64,000 nt of DNA, taken from assembly GCF_009856415.1 (NCBI RefSeq), contig NZ_WMEZ01000009.1, positions 60,369 to 124,368 on the forward strand, written 5' to 3'. Of this stretch, positions 32,904 to 42,156 are shown piece by piece (within the stretch, counting starts at the first letter, position 1; the number at the start of each line of letters is the position of its first letter). The notes under the pieces were generated by a model. The model saw only the letters and a list, made by a program, of their open reading frames with translations, had not been told where the DNA came from and ran no database searches. Position numbers and translations under genes: made by a program. Origin of the DNA: Halobacillus litoralis. Lineage in GTDB: Bacteria > Bacillota > Bacilli > Bacillales > Halobacillaceae.

Positions 32904-34589
32904 TTAAGAATCCACTTTTTCCCGCTTCTTCAATTCTCTCCGTAAAACTTTCCCACTGATTTGTGTTTTTGGTAGCTCTTCGATAAATTCAATTTCCTTT
33001 GGAGCGCAGTGGGCGGCAAGCTCCGTTTTCACAAAACGCTTGAGGTCGTTCAAAAGGTCGTCACCTTTTTCAAACCCTTCATTCACAACAATAAAAGCTT
33101 TCACGATTTCTCCACGCACTGGATCGGGTTTTCCAACAACTCCCGATTCACGTACAGCAGGGTGTTCAAGTAGTTTACTCTCCACTTCGAAAGGACCAAT
33201 ACGTTCTCCGGAAGAGTTGATCATATCATCACTTCTCCCTTGAAAGAAGACGTAACCTTCCTCATCCACGTAAGCTAAATCGCCAGCTAAATACCACTCT
33301 TCTCCAAACGGAAAGTACGAAGCGAATTTAATCGGGTTCTTCCACACTTCTTTCATTAGGGACGGCCAGGCAGAATGAATGGCTAGATGCCCTGTTTCAT
33401 ACGGTGGAAGAGGATGACCTTCTTCATTAAGGATATCAATCTCGATTCCGGGAATCGGCCTTCCCATGGACCCGGGTTTAATCGGTCGAGTGGGAAGGTT
33501 AGCAATCAGCTGGGCCCCTGTTTCTGTCATCCACCATGTATCATGAATTCTTAATTTCCATGTTTGGTATGCCCAGTGAATGACTTCAGGGTTGAGCGGT
33601 TCTCCGACACTTAAAATATGACGTAAAGAAGAAAGGTCATAGTGAGCGTGCATGTCTTTGGGCTCGCCTTTCAGCATCCGGAATGCGGTGGGCGCACTGT
33701 ACCATACAGAAACTTCAGCCTTTTCCAAAACTTCATACCATGCTTCTGCTGAAAAACGTCCTCCATGAATGACCGTAGTCACCCCGTTCAACAAAGGGGC
33801 AAATACTCCATAAACCGTACCCGTGACCCATCCGGGGTGTGCGGTACACCAGTACACATCGTCGTCTTTAAGATCCAACACCCAACGGCCCGTCTGATAC
33901 TGCTGAATCATGTTTCGGTGGGCATGGATGATCCCTTTCGGTTTTCCCGTCGATCCACTCGTGTAATGAATGTTAAGCCCGTCATCGAGGTCCACCCACA
34001 CCGTTTCGAGTTCATCGCTCGCCTTCTCCGCTTCCCTGGTAATGGAAGGATTCACTCCTCCTGTTTTATTCGTGGTAAAGATCGTGGTCAGGCTGGGGAT
34101 CTCTTCTCTGTTCACTCGATCCAGAAACGAATCCTCTGTAATTAAATATTTCCCTTCACAATCATTGATGCGGTCCTTTACCGCTTCTTCCATAAAGGCT
34201 TCAAATAATGGACCGACCACCGCTCCGATTTTGATCGCTGCAAACATCGCGATGTGACAATGCGGATGTTTTGGTAAAAAGACGAATACGAAATCCCCTT
34301 TTCTCACACCATGATCAAGCAGCACATTCGCCCAGCGGTTCACTTCTCTTTTCAGTTCAGAGAAGGTGTAGGTGTATTCCTCTTCTTCTGAGATGTAGTG
34401 TAAAGCATTCCGCTCCCCTTTTCCTTCATCAACGTGCCTGTCGATACATTCATAAGCCATATTCACTTTACCTGTCACATTCCATGTGAAACGTGCGTGT
34501 ACCGTACTCCAGTCAAAAGGCTCCCCTTCCAACCATTCTGTCTCAATGTTGTAACTTGCAGATTGCGGTGGAATGATCGCTGCTGCCAT
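32904..34589 (-). CDS. acsA: Acetyl-CoA synthetase-like acyl-CoA ligase
   Basis: AMP-forming ligase of 561 aa, matching Bacillus AcsA in length. P-loop IHYTSGSTGKPKGIIH near 207, WWMTETGA near 355, and the C-terminal A10 lysine K547 in QISGKVLRR, the site of acetylation control in AcsA. It is the last gene of a SAM-riboswitch operon, 15 bp after ssuB. MetY releases acetate from O-acetylhomoserine, so recycling that acetate is one possible role. Activation of an imported sulfonated acid such as sulfoacetate is another. Both are inference; plain acetate use is the default. Confidence 0.82.
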   Translation of the reverse strand: MAAAIIPPQSASYNIETEWLEGEPFDWSTVHARFTWNVTGKVNMAYECIDRHVDEGKGERNALHYISEEEEYTYTFSELKREVNRWANVLLDHGVRKGDFVFVFLPKHPHCHIAMFAAIKIGAVVGPLFEAFMEEAVKDRINDCEGKYLITEDSFLDRVNREEIPSLTTIFTTNKTGGVNPSITREAEKASDELETVWVDLDDGLNIHYTSGSTGKPKGIIHAHRNMIQQYQTGRWVLDLKDDDVYWCTAHPGWVTGTVYGVFAPLLNGVTTVIHGGRFSAEAWYEVLEKAEVSVWYSAPTAFRMLKGEPKDMHAHYDLSSLRHILSVGEPLNPEVIHWAYQTWKLRIHDTWWMTETGAQLIANLPTRPIKPGSMGRPIPGIEIDILNEEGHPLPPYETGHLAIHSAWPSLMKEVWKNPIKFASYFPFGEEWYLAGDLAYVDEEGYVFFQGRSDDMINSSGERIGPFEVESKLLEHPAVRESGVVGKPDPVRGEIVKAFIVVNEGFEKGDDLLNDLKRFVKTELAAHCAPKEIEFIEELPKTQISGKVLRRELKKREKVDS

Positions 34590-34604
34590 GATCCTTGATC
34601 CTCC

Positions 34605-35318
34605 TTATGATTTGGTGAAATCCAATTCTTTCAATACTTCTTCTTTCAACTCCGCAAGATGGGCATCTCCTCTTTTCCGAGGTTTCGGCCGGTTGATGAA
34701 AATTTCAGATTCTATCTGCCCCGGCTGCCCACGCATGATCACGATCCGGTCACATAAATAAAGCGCCTCATCAATGTCATGGGTGACGAGCAGGGTCGTC
34801 GTTTTGCGCTTTTCCCATATCGACAAAAGTAAATCTTGCAGCTGCATTTTTGTAAATGCATCGAGGGCACTGAAGGGTTCATCAAGAAGCAAGATATCCG
34901 GTTGACTGAGCAGAGATCTGGCAATCGCTGCACGCTGGGCCATTCCACCTGACAGGTCTTTCGGATAATGTTTTTCAAACCCCTGCAGTCCTACCGTTTC
35001 AATCAACTCCAAAGCCTCTGATTTCTTATCCTTCTTAGAAAAACCGAACCTCACATTATCCAAAACGGTTAACCACGGCATGAGCCTGGGCTCCTGGAAC
35101 ATCATCCCGAAGGCTTCTTCAGGACGTTCTGCTTCCGTACGTATCCTCCCTTCATATTGCGAGTCCAGACCGGAGAGGACACGCAGCAGTGTACTTTTGC
35201 CACACCCACTCGTTCCTAAGACACCCACAACCTCTCCTCTCCGTAACTGCAAATCAATATTCTTGAACCCTGCTTTCCCGTTTTGAAAGGTACGGGATAC
35301 ATGATCGACAGCTAACAT
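34605..35318 (-). CDS. ssuB: Sulfonate ABC transporter ATP-binding protein
   Basis: ABC ATPase of 237 aa. Walker A GTSGCGKST at 35-43, Q-loop MMFQEPRLMPWL (with the EPRL/MPW pattern of the SsuB/TauB nitrate-sulfonate group), signature LSGGMAQR, and Walker B DILLLDEPFSALD, D-loop and switch histidine in VTHDIDEA. ATG 35318 has AGGAGGG at proper spacing; GTG 35324 does not. Lies between ssuC and acsA in the same operon. Confidence 0.88.
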   Translation of the reverse strand: MLAVDHVSRTFQNGKAGFKNIDLQLRRGEVVGVLGTSGCGKSTLLRVLSGLDSQYEGRIRTEAERPEEAFGMMFQEPRLMPWLTVLDNVRFGFSKKDKKSEALELIETVGLQGFEKHYPKDLSGGMAQRAAIARSLLSQPDILLLDEPFSALDAFTKMQLQDLLLSIWEKRKTTTLLVTHDIDEALYLCDRIVIMRGQPGQIESEIFINRPKPRKRGDAHLAELKEEVLKELDFTKS

Positions 35319-35330
35319 AGACACCCTCCT

Positions 35331-36167
35331 TTATGACGCATTCTCCAAATTGTCTTGCCACTTCAGTGTTTTAACCTGAATTCTCTTCAACATTTCATCC
35401 GTGATTTTACCGAAGATGGCAAATAGAATGATGCTCCCAATGACGAGTGATGGAGCTGAGGTGTTCTGTCCGTACACCATCAAATAACCAAGGCCCTGGC
35501 TTGCACCGAGCAATTCAGCTGCAACCACGAACATCCACCCAAGACTCAGCCCGCTTCTTAAACCGACGATGAAAGAAGGCAAGGAAGCTGGCAGAATGAT
35601 TTTCTTGATTTGCTGCAAACTTGAAAAATTATAGATCCTACCCACTTCAATCAGCTTCCGATCAATTCCCTGGATGCCCGAAGTCAAATTCAAATACACC
35701 GGGAAGAAAACACCCACAGCCACGAGCGTGATTTTGGAAGCTTCTCCAATGCCGATCCACAAGATGAATAATGGAACCCAGGCCAGAGACGGAATGGCTC
35801 TTAGCGCTTGCAACATAGGATCAAGCAACTGATGAATCACTTTCACATACCCTGTCGCTGCACCGAGAATGACAGCAGCCAGGGCACCTGCGAGAAAGCC
35901 AGCAAAAACTCTATAGAGAGTAATGGTGATATGCCCCCATAGCTCCCCATCCTGAGCCATGGATGACATTTCATCTACGACGATCGTTGGAGAAGGAAGC
36001 AAGTGGGGGGCCACCCACCCCGCCCTTGACGCATACTCCCACAAAAGGATGATAAAAGCAGGCAGAATTAGACCCAGCCATGAACCGGATAGGTTTCCCT
36101 TCACCGAAACACGTGTTTTCTTTCCCTTGGATGCCGGACGGACGGTCGCTTCTGTACGACTGGACAT
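35331..36167 (-). CDS. ssuC: Sulfonate ABC transporter permease
   Basis: Permease of 278 aa with about six spans and the BPD_transp_1 EAA loop around RAIPSLAWVPLFILWIGIGE-ASK near 145-168. N-terminal 35 residues are polar and basic. The P-S-L-A-W-V-P-L-F sequence is typical of the SsuC/TauC/NrtB group. AAAAGGAGGAAACACG precedes the ATG. It follows ssuA by 17 bp. Confidence 0.88.
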   Translation of the reverse strand: MSSRTEATVRPASKGKKTRVSVKGNLSGSWLGLILPAFIILLWEYASRAGWVAPHLLPSPTIVVDEMSSMAQDGELWGHITITLYRVFAGFLAGALAAVILGAATGYVKVIHQLLDPMLQALRAIPSLAWVPLFILWIGIGEASKITLVAVGVFFPVYLNLTSGIQGIDRKLIEVGRIYNFSSLQQIKKIILPASLPSFIVGLRSGLSLGWMFVVAAELLGASQGLGYLMVYGQNTSAPSLVIGSIILFAIFGKITDEMLKRIQVKTLKWQDNLENAS

Positions 36168-36184
36168 AAACGTGTTTCCTCCTT

Positions 36185-37168
36185 TTATTCAATCACTTCT
36201 TGTGCGTATTTCGGATTGATGAGTTCTTCTGTAATTTTTTCAATATCGACGTCTGCCTTGATGACTTCTTCTTCCTGGAGTACTTGACCCGCTCCGAGCA
36301 CAGTTTCTCTAAGTGCATCCCCTGGCACAGGATTTGATAGGTCATTCCTTTCCAGACTCTTCTTCGCTACTTCCAAATCCAGCCCCGCTTCTTCGGCAAG
36401 GATTTCTGCTGCTTTATCTGGATGATCGACTGTCCACTTTCTTGCTTTCTCGTAGGCTTCAATCACTTGTTTAACAATTTCCGGGTGATTTTCTGCATAG
36501 TCTGACCGAACATTCAATGTTCCGTAAGTATTAAACTCCGGCTTCCGGTAGAAAAGTTCTGCCCCGCCTTCCAATTCATTGCGAGCCATATGAGGATCGA
36601 GCCCTGCCCAAGCATCAACGTTTCCATTCGTCAGTGCCGATGCTCCTTCAGGGTGCTGCAAATTCACAAGCTCAATGTCATCGGTGGAAAGCCCGTGATC
36701 CTTAAGTGCGCGGACTAAGAAAATGTATGGATCCGTTCCGAGCGTCGCCGCAACCTTCTTTCCCTTCAAATCTTCTACAGACGATATTCCGGAATCAGGA
36801 TTCGTAACAAGTGCTGTCCATTCGGGCTTGGAATATAAATAAACAGATTCTACAGGGGCGTTATTTGCTTTCGCCATCAGAGCCGCTGCGCCGGCGGTCG
36901 AACCGAAGTCGACACTGCTTGAATTCAGGAATTCGAGGGCTTTGTTACTCCCCTGGCTGAGGACCCATTCGACTTCTATCCCCTCATCTTCAAAAACCTC
37001 TTCCGCGAAACCTTGTTCTTTCAATACAAGACTCGTAGGGGAGTAATACGCATAGTCGAGCGTCACTTTGCCTGGTGATCCGCTCTCCCCTTCTGCATTT
37101 CCTGAACAACCCACCAAACCCAATGTCGCAAGCAACCCTATAGTGATGAACGTTTTCTTTAGTCCCAT
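36185..37168 (-). CDS. ssuA: Sulfonate-binding lipoprotein
   Basis: Solute-binding lipoprotein of 327 aa. The signal peptide ends at the lipobox LVGC (C21), so it is membrane-anchored outside the cell. The NMT1/SsuA-type fold shows in ALEFLNSSSVDFGSTAGAAAL near 60-80 and in the L-K-G-K-K-V-A segment. Predicted substrates are aliphatic sulfonates or related organosulfur anions. It follows metY by 27 bp in the SAM-riboswitch operon, tying uptake to methionine demand. Confidence 0.88.
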   Translation of the reverse strand: MGLKKTFITIGLLATLGLVGCSGNAEGESGSPGKVTLDYAYYSPTSLVLKEQGFAEEVFEDEGIEVEWVLSQGSNKALEFLNSSSVDFGSTAGAAALMAKANNAPVESVYLYSKPEWTALVTNPDSGISSVEDLKGKKVAATLGTDPYIFLVRALKDHGLSTDDIELVNLQHPEGASALTNGNVDAWAGLDPHMARNELEGGAELFYRKPEFNTYGTLNVRSDYAENHPEIVKQVIEAYEKARKWTVDHPDKAAEILAEEAGLDLEVAKKSLERNDLSNPVPGDALRETVLGAGQVLQEEEVIKADVDIEKITEELINPKYAQEVIE

Positions 37169-37195
37169 GTTACATTCTCCTCTGTTTATTGGTTT

Positions 37196-38974
37196 TTAGA
37201 TTTCACAAGCGTACGTATCAATCGTTCCTCGTAACCGCTGGGCCTCTTTATAAGTACAACGGTTATGGACTACTTCAAGCCCTGCTTCACTTGCGATCTG
37301 GGCCGCCTTCGGTGCGATGACGCCTTCTTGCAGCCAGAAAACGTCCGGCCGGATATCTGCTGCTTCCTTAGCAATTTCAATGGCTGCTTCTGGACTGCGG
37401 AACACTTGCACGACATCGACTTTGAATGGGATCGATTTCAGGTCTGGATACGCCTTCTCTCCAAGTACTTCCTTTTCTCTTGGGTTTACGGGGACGATTT
37501 GATACCCCAGCCTCTGCATTTTTTTTGCTAGACGATGGCTCGGACGTGAAGGCTTCCCGCTCAACCCTACAACTGCCAAACGCTTTGGACGTGTTCCCCC
37601 ATCTTCTTGGGTTTTTGAGGAGCTCAATGCCCATTTGATGACACCTTCGTCATTTTCAGTAATCGCTGTTTGTTCTGTTTCTCTTCCGGTCGCTTTCGCA
37701 ATAGCACGATCAAGGTCGTTGATCAAATCCTTGCTCGATTCAAGTCCTATGGATAAGCGGATCAATTCCTCCGTCACTCCACTTGCAGCAAGGTCTTCAA
37801 CGGACAATTGCTGGTGTGTCGTTGACGCAGGGTGGATGATCAATGATTTCGCATCCCCGACATTCGCTACATGAGACCATAGTGAAATGTTATTGATCAC
37901 TTGTCTGCCGGCTTCCCGCCCGCCTTTAATGCCAAAGTTTACGATCGAACCATACCCTCCATCAAGGTAACGATTGGCTAATTCATGAGCTGGATGTGTA
38001 GGAAGTCCTGGGTACGAAACCCATTCCACATCAGGGTGTCCTTGTAAGTATTCCGCGAGTTCCTGGGCATTGTCCCCGTGACGGGCGACACGTAAATGCA
38101 GCGTCTCTAATCCTTGCAATAACAAGAAAGCATTTTGCGGGCTCAAACACGATCCAAAATCGCGAAGCAGCTGGACACGCAGTTTCGTAATATAGGCAAG
38201 TGTCCCAAAGTCGGCGGTATAAACGATTCCGTTGTAACTACTATCAGGCTCTGTGAAAACCGGATACTTACCGTTCCCCCAATTGAACTGCCCTCCATCT
38301 ACGACAACTCCTCCAATAGCCGTCCCATGCCCCCCGATCCATTTCGTCGCGGAGTGGATGACGATGTCGGCACCGTGCTCAATCGGCCGGCATGTATAAG
38401 GGGTGGCGAATGTGTTATCGATTAGAAGCGGAAGGTTATGGTCATGAGCGACGGCCGCTACCTTTTCAATATCCAGCACGTGCAGGCTTGGATTTCCGAT
38501 CGTTTCAGCGAAAACAGCTTTCGTCCGATCTGTAATGGCTTGTCGGAAGTTTTCCGGGTCCTCCGGGTCAACAAAATGAACTTTAATGCCATACCGCGGT
38601 AAAGTGTTAGCAAATAAATTATAAGTCCCGCCATAAAGGTTCGCAGCAGCAACCACTTCGTCTCCGGATCCTGCTATGTTCAGAATGGATAGAGCAATGG
38701 CCGACATTCCAGAAGCCGTCGCAACAGAAGCGACTCCGCCCTCCAAAAGAGCCATTCTTTTTTCAAAAACATCGACGGTCGGATTTCCGATTCGGGAATA
38801 GATATTTCCAGGCTCATCGAGAGCAAAAAGGCTCTGGGCATGTTCTGTGTCATGGAAAACATAGGAGGTCGTTTGGTAGATCGGAACCGCTCGAGATCCT
38901 GTTGTCGGATCTGGTGACTGCCCTCCGTGTAAAGAAATCGTGTCTACATCATAGCTTTCAAATGAATTCGTCAT
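37196..38974 (-). CDS. metY: O-acetylhomoserine sulfhydrylase fused to a CoA-binding domain
   Basis: Fusion of 592 aa. Residues 1 to about 430 are a Cys/Met-metabolism PLP enzyme of the MetY type, with PLP lysine K211 in [20 protein letters not shown] near 113 and a [15 protein letters not shown] substrate loop. After a linker (430-460) comes a CoA-binding Rossmann domain (about 462-590) of the YneT/YccU type: [27 protein letters not shown] and VHNRC. The N-terminal half makes homocysteine from O-acetylhomoserine and sulfide, releasing acetate. The C-terminal role is unknown. First gene of the operon, downstream of a SAM riboswitch, with GAGGAGGAAAT before the ATG. Confidence 0.9.
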   Translation of the reverse strand: MTNSFESYDVDTISLHGGQSPDPTTGSRAVPIYQTTSYVFHDTEHAQSLFALDEPGNIYSRIGNPTVDVFEKRMALLEGGVASVATASGMSAIALSILNIAGSGDEVVAAANLYGGTYNLFANTLPRYGIKVHFVDPEDPENFRQAITDRTKAVFAETIGNPSLHVLDIEKVAAVAHDHNLPLLIDNTFATPYTCRPIEHGADIVIHSATKWIGGHGTAIGGVVVDGGQFNWGNGKYPVFTEPDSSYNGIVYTADFGTLAYITKLRVQLLRDFGSCLSPQNAFLLLQGLETLHLRVARHGDNAQELAEYLQGHPDVEWVSYPGLPTHPAHELANRYLDGGYGSIVNFGIKGGREAGRQVINNISLWSHVANVGDAKSLIIHPASTTHQQLSVEDLAASGVTEELIRLSIGLESSKDLINDLDRAIAKATGRETEQTAITENDEGVIKWALSSSKTQEDGGTRPKRLAVVGLSGKPSRPSHRLAKKMQRLGYQIVPVNPREKEVLGEKAYPDLKSIPFKVDVVQVFRSPEAAIEIAKEAADIRPDVFWLQEGVIAPKAAQIASEAGLEVVHNRCTYKEAQRLRGTIDTYACEI

Positions 38975-39062
38975 GAATATTTCCTCCTCAAAAGTTTTCT
39001 ATTCTTATAGATATAGTTGGCTTTAAGCAAAAAAAATGTCCATAAACCTTTTTCCGAACAGC

Positions 39063-39094
39063 AAAAAACCCTCTTCCAAATAAGAAGAGGGTTT
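39063..39094 (-). terminator. SAM riboswitch terminator
   Basis: AAACCCTCTT-CCAAATA-AGAAGAGGGTTT followed on the minus strand by TTTTTTGC. It is the expression platform of the S-box just upstream. Confidence 0.88.
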
Positions 39095-39110
39095 GTCATT
39101 TCGTTTCCTC

Positions 39111-39222
39111 CTCTTATCTACCAGATCAATCTGATCTGTAGGACTTGGCACCTTTTCAAACCGATGTTTGAAGGTTGCCGGGCTTCACAGGGCCTATTCC
39201 CTCAGCCTCTCTTGATAAGAGA
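39111..39222 (-). promoter_or_regulatory. SAM-I riboswitch (S-box) of the metY-ssuACB-acsA operon
   Basis: Minus strand CTCTTATCAAGAGAGGCTGA-GGGA, then GGCCCTGTGAAGCCCGGCAACC, AAGGTGCCAAGTCC and the closing P1 strand AGATAAGAG are all present in order, the S-box core. P1 pairs CTCTTATC with GATAAGAG. The terminator follows. SAM binding should terminate transcription before metY, so the operon is expressed when methionine or SAM is short. Confidence 0.96.
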
Positions 39223-39294
39223 TGTATGCAGTTGATTGAGTATGTTGAGAATTATAACGGATAACAATCAGAAAAGTCAATCATTTTAGAAAAT

Positions 39295-40440
39295 TTAACT
39301 TTTTGAATCTGCGATCGCTTTTTTCAGCTGTTCAATTATATCTTTATGATCTTCAATACCGATCGACAGACGAATGACATAATCATTGATGCCGATCTTC
39401 TCACGTTCCTCATCCGATAACGCACGATGCGATGTACGTACAGGATAAGAAACCGTCGTTTCCACTCCCGCCAACGTAGGGGCGATTTTCACCCATCCGA
39501 GCGATCTGAAAAACGCCTCTATGTCAATCGAATCATTAAGCTCGATCGTCACAATGGCTCCGTTCCCTCTTTCCGATACCTTTTCAGGATAATAGACGGT
39601 ACGGACGGCATCATGCTCATCAAGGGCTGTTGCTACCTGTTTTGCATTGTATGATTGTTTTTTCATTCTAAGACCTAAAGTTTTTGCTCCCCGTTGAGTC
39701 AGCCAGGCTTCAAACGGGCTGAGATTCGCACCAAACGTGACAATTTTTTGGGTAGCAGCCTGAATCAAATCCTCATTTCCGACCAGCACCCCGCACGTCA
39801 CGTCACTATGTCCACCAATATACTTCGTTCCACTATGGACGACAAGGTCGACTCCTTGCGTGTACGGCTGCAATAAGTATGGGGTGGCGAACGTATTATC
39901 CACCATCGTTTTCACATTCTTTTTATGAGCAAGCGCGACTAAGCCTTCAAGATCCTCCAAACGTAAAAAAGGATTAGAAATCGATTCCGTATAAAGCAAC
40001 TTCGTTTGCTCTGTGATCGCCTCTGAAACCTCGTCCAGATTTGAAAAAGAAACCATCGTCACATCAATGCCGAACGTGGACAGCTCTTTGGTGATCAGCT
40101 TGTGGGACCCTCCATAAACATCCTCTGCGGCAACGATATGATCCCCCGGCTTTGCAACCGCGAGAATGCCGGCAAGGATGGCTGACATTCCAGATGAAGA
40201 CGCCACTCCGGCCGGCGCTTCTTCCAGTTCCGCAACGGTTCCCGCAAGTTCATCTGTATTGGGGTTCCGCTCTCTCGTATATAAATAGGGACTGTTTCCC
40301 TCATAATAGCTTTCCAAGTGATCCAAGTCTTTGAAAGTAAAAGCGGATGTCTGGTAAATCGGTGTACTTTTGCTATTCGGCACAAGACTTTGATCCGCTT
40401 TATGGTGAACTATTTTCGTATCAAAAGATGTATTTGTCAT
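39295..40440 (-). CDS. Cystathionine/methionine gamma-lyase-like PLP enzyme
   Basis: Cys/Met-metabolism PLP enzyme of 381 aa. PLP lysine K206 in VVHSGTKYIGGHSD, EDVYGGSHKL near 106, and the C-terminal substrate segment AGVETTVSYPVRTSH. Family activities include cystathionine gamma-synthase, gamma-lyase, beta-lyase and methionine gamma-lyase, and I cannot separate them by eye. It lies upstream of the SAM-riboswitch operon on the same strand, separated by 72 bp plus the riboswitch, with its own start region. No riboswitch precedes it. Confidence 0.85.
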   Translation of the reverse strand: MTNTSFDTKIVHHKADQSLVPNSKSTPIYQTSAFTFKDLDHLESYYEGNSPYLYTRERNPNTDELAGTVAELEEAPAGVASSSGMSAILAGILAVAKPGDHIVAAEDVYGGSHKLITKELSTFGIDVTMVSFSNLDEVSEAITEQTKLLYTESISNPFLRLEDLEGLVALAHKKNVKTMVDNTFATPYLLQPYTQGVDLVVHSGTKYIGGHSDVTCGVLVGNEDLIQAATQKIVTFGANLSPFEAWLTQRGAKTLGLRMKKQSYNAKQVATALDEHDAVRTVYYPEKVSERGNGAIVTIELNDSIDIEAFFRSLGWVKIAPTLAGVETTVSYPVRTSHRALSDEEREKIGINDYVIRLSIGIEDHKDIIEQLKKAIADSKS

Positions 40441-40498
40441 CGTTTGTCCCCTCTCTCTTCACTTAATCAGAAATTATATAGAACAAGCAGGAATATTG

Positions 40499-41098
40499 TC
40501 AAAGTTTTGCGACATATCTGCGTATCGCTTGGAAAACATACCGCTCATATTCTTTTTCATGAGGGACAAGATTTTTCCGAGTCACTTCTTTTTCATCACC
40601 ACTTAGAATAGAGATGCCCTTCACGCTTCGTTCCATATCCATCAACTCTTCCATATCAGTTAGTGAGACAGATATAATATCTTGCACCTCTTCTCCGATG
40701 GTAAAGGACATATCTTTCACCCATGGAAGGAGATAGATCCGGCAAATTTCCCGGTCTACGAGAGCCCCACCCTTCAGTTCCTCCTTGAAATCACCTTGAT
40801 GGATCAAATCTTCGGCCGCAACCTTCAAGCCGACTTCTTCCTCGATTTCCCGGACACCAGCCAGAAGCACATCCTCCCCCGCTTCGATATGCCCCGCAGC
40901 GGTAATATCAAACAGTCTCGGGAAGTCCTTCTTTTGGTCAGCTCTTTGTTGAAGCAATAGATGGATACTTCCCCCTTCCGCGCGGAACATCCAACAATGG
41001 AACGTTTCATGCCAATTCCCGTCCTGATGTACTTTGTCCCTTTCCTTCACTCCAATCGGTTGTTCTTTTTCATCAAAAATTGTTAACATTTCTGCCAT
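40499..41098 (-). CDS. Nudix hydrolase
   Basis: Protein of 199 aa with a complete Nudix box: GHIEAGE near 71, then REIEEEVGL. The N-terminal DEKEQPIGVKERDKVH and the QQRADQKKDFP segment resemble the isopentenyl-diphosphate isomerase-like group of Nudix proteins (YfcD type), which act on small diphosphates. Substrate unknown. Its stop lies 58 bp before the start of the cystathionine lyase-like gene, a possible two-gene transcript. Confidence 0.85.
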   Translation of the reverse strand: MAEMLTIFDEKEQPIGVKERDKVHQDGNWHETFHCWMFRAEGGSIHLLLQQRADQKKDFPRLFDITAAGHIEAGEDVLLAGVREIEEEVGLKVAAEDLIHQGDFKEELKGGALVDREICRIYLLPWVKDMSFTIGEEVQDIISVSLTDMEELMDMERSVKGISILSGDEKEVTRKNLVPHEKEYERYVFQAIRRYVAKL

Positions 41099-41164
41099 AT
41101 GTATCCCTCCCTATTTCTCTGAAATTCCAACACTCTTTCTCCAAAACCCTCTAAACATAGAACA

Positions 41165-41193
41165 AAAATAGCTCAGAGCGTGACACTCTGAGC
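41165..41193 (-). terminator. Terminator after the small membrane-protein gene
   Basis: GCTCAGAG-N7-CTCTGAGC hairpin followed on the minus strand by TATTTTTGTT, ending just past the stop at 41205. Confidence 0.8.
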
Positions 41194-41204
41194 ATGAGAC
41201 AACT

Positions 41205-41409
41205 TTATGTGGATGTTGCTGTTATGAAAACCCTTGAGTTATACCATTTAAAGACCCTCAAATAAAGGTCGGACCTATTGAATGATTGTCGTGGCCATAG
41301 CCCCATCCCTAAGCTTTTCCAATGTTTCTTTTTCTTACTTTCCCCTAGGAAGTAGATTATTCCACCAAAGAATAACAAAGAGGCAGGAAGCAAGTACACA
41401 AAAAAACAT
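41205..41409 (-). pseudogene. Small membrane protein gene with frameshift in a T7 run
   Basis: ATG 41409 has an excellent AAAAGGAGGGAGATCG binding site but reads only 24 codons (stop at 41335). One base less in the run of seven T right after the ATG (41400-41406) joins this start to the other frame, giving MFFVYLLPASLLFFGGIIYF, a membrane helix followed by ESKKKKHWKS and ending at 41205, 12 bp before a good terminator. This looks like a real gene of about 67 codons with a homopolymer frameshift, whether a sequencing error, slippage-dependent expression or decay. Confidence 0.5.
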
Positions 41410-41627
41410 CGATCTCCCTCCTTTTTTAGTTATTCACAAGACTCGCCGGTACAGGTTTACTGGAATGGAAAGCTGCTTAAGTGTATTCCAAGGATGTTCA
41501 ATAATCCGAGCCATTCCGTTCACCTACTCCAAAAATTTTTATTCCCTCTTCCTAAATATCGGAAAATTAGAACTAAAGTTTAATCCTTTCTTCACGAGGA
41601 AAACTACTCAAAAAGGAGGAAATTTTT

Positions 41628-41798
41628 ATGAAACAGAAAAAACAAAGACGTGGTACTGTCGAGCAGACGAATGAAATGGCGCAAGTGTTCAACCGAAAGT
41701 TAAGTTACAACCAATCCTTCTCCCATCAAGCAGATGATTCGGAAGTTCATTCTGAAAGCGAAGCTCTCTACCACCATTATTCTGATGATGAAGATTAA
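41628..41798 (+). CDS. Small hydrophilic protein (56 aa)
   Basis: Starts MKQKKQRRGTVEQTNEMAQV and ends in an acidic, histidine-rich tail (ALYHHYSDDED). Strong AAAAGGAGGA binding site at 41611-41620 and a terminator 4 bp after the stop support it as a gene. No family recognised with confidence; a basic head with acidic tail suggests a nucleic-acid- or spore-associated protein, but that is a guess. Confidence 0.65.
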   Translation: MKQKKQRRGTVEQTNEMAQVFNRKLSYNQSFSHQADDSEVHSESEALYHHYSDDED

Positions 41799-41801
41799 GA
41801 A

Positions 41802-41830
41802 AGTGATCTCGATTTCGAGATCACTTTTTT
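41802..41830 (+). terminator. Terminator after the 56-aa gene
   Basis: AGTGATCTCG-ATTT-CGAGATCACT followed by TTTTT. Confidence 0.88.
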
Positions 41831-41954
41831 AGTGCTTTCTTCCCTTAATGACCGAAAATTCTGTTATCATATGAGTGAAACACCACCTACAAATTTTTAC
41901 AAGAATCTCTAGAACGGACTTTTTTTAAGGTTATGAAAAAATATGGCAGGGTTG

Positions 41955-42125
41955 TGGAAGGCTTGAGATATTTTTGTTGAGTGGATGGGGCTGCGGGGAA
42001 TGACTCGCTTTCCGCGGGAGCGCGATGAGCCTCCTCAGGCTGACGCCTTGCGGGGTCTCACCTAGCACTCTGTTCCCGCAGGAGTCTCGCCATTCCCCTC
42101 CGCCCCTTTACCATGTAAGTGTTTA
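41955..42125. repeat. Dispersed palindromic repeat, copy D (reverse orientation)
   Basis: Reverse orientation relative to copies C and E: GTTGAGTGGATGGGGCTGCG, GGGAATGACTCGCTTTCCG, CGGGAGCGCGATGAGCCTCC, then GGGGTCTCACCTAGCACTC and GCAGGAGTCTCGCCATTCCC-CTCCGCCCC. It ends 32 bp before a start codon, so it forms most of the upstream region of the next gene. Confidence 0.85.
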
Positions 42126-42156
42126 GAAACAAACCAAAAGAAAGGGTTATTTACAT

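Noticed and set aside
41335..41409. 24-codon frame as an independent leader peptide
   Set aside because: Its good start reads into a short frame without features, while a one-base shift yields a coherent membrane protein that ends at a terminator; the frameshift explanation is better.
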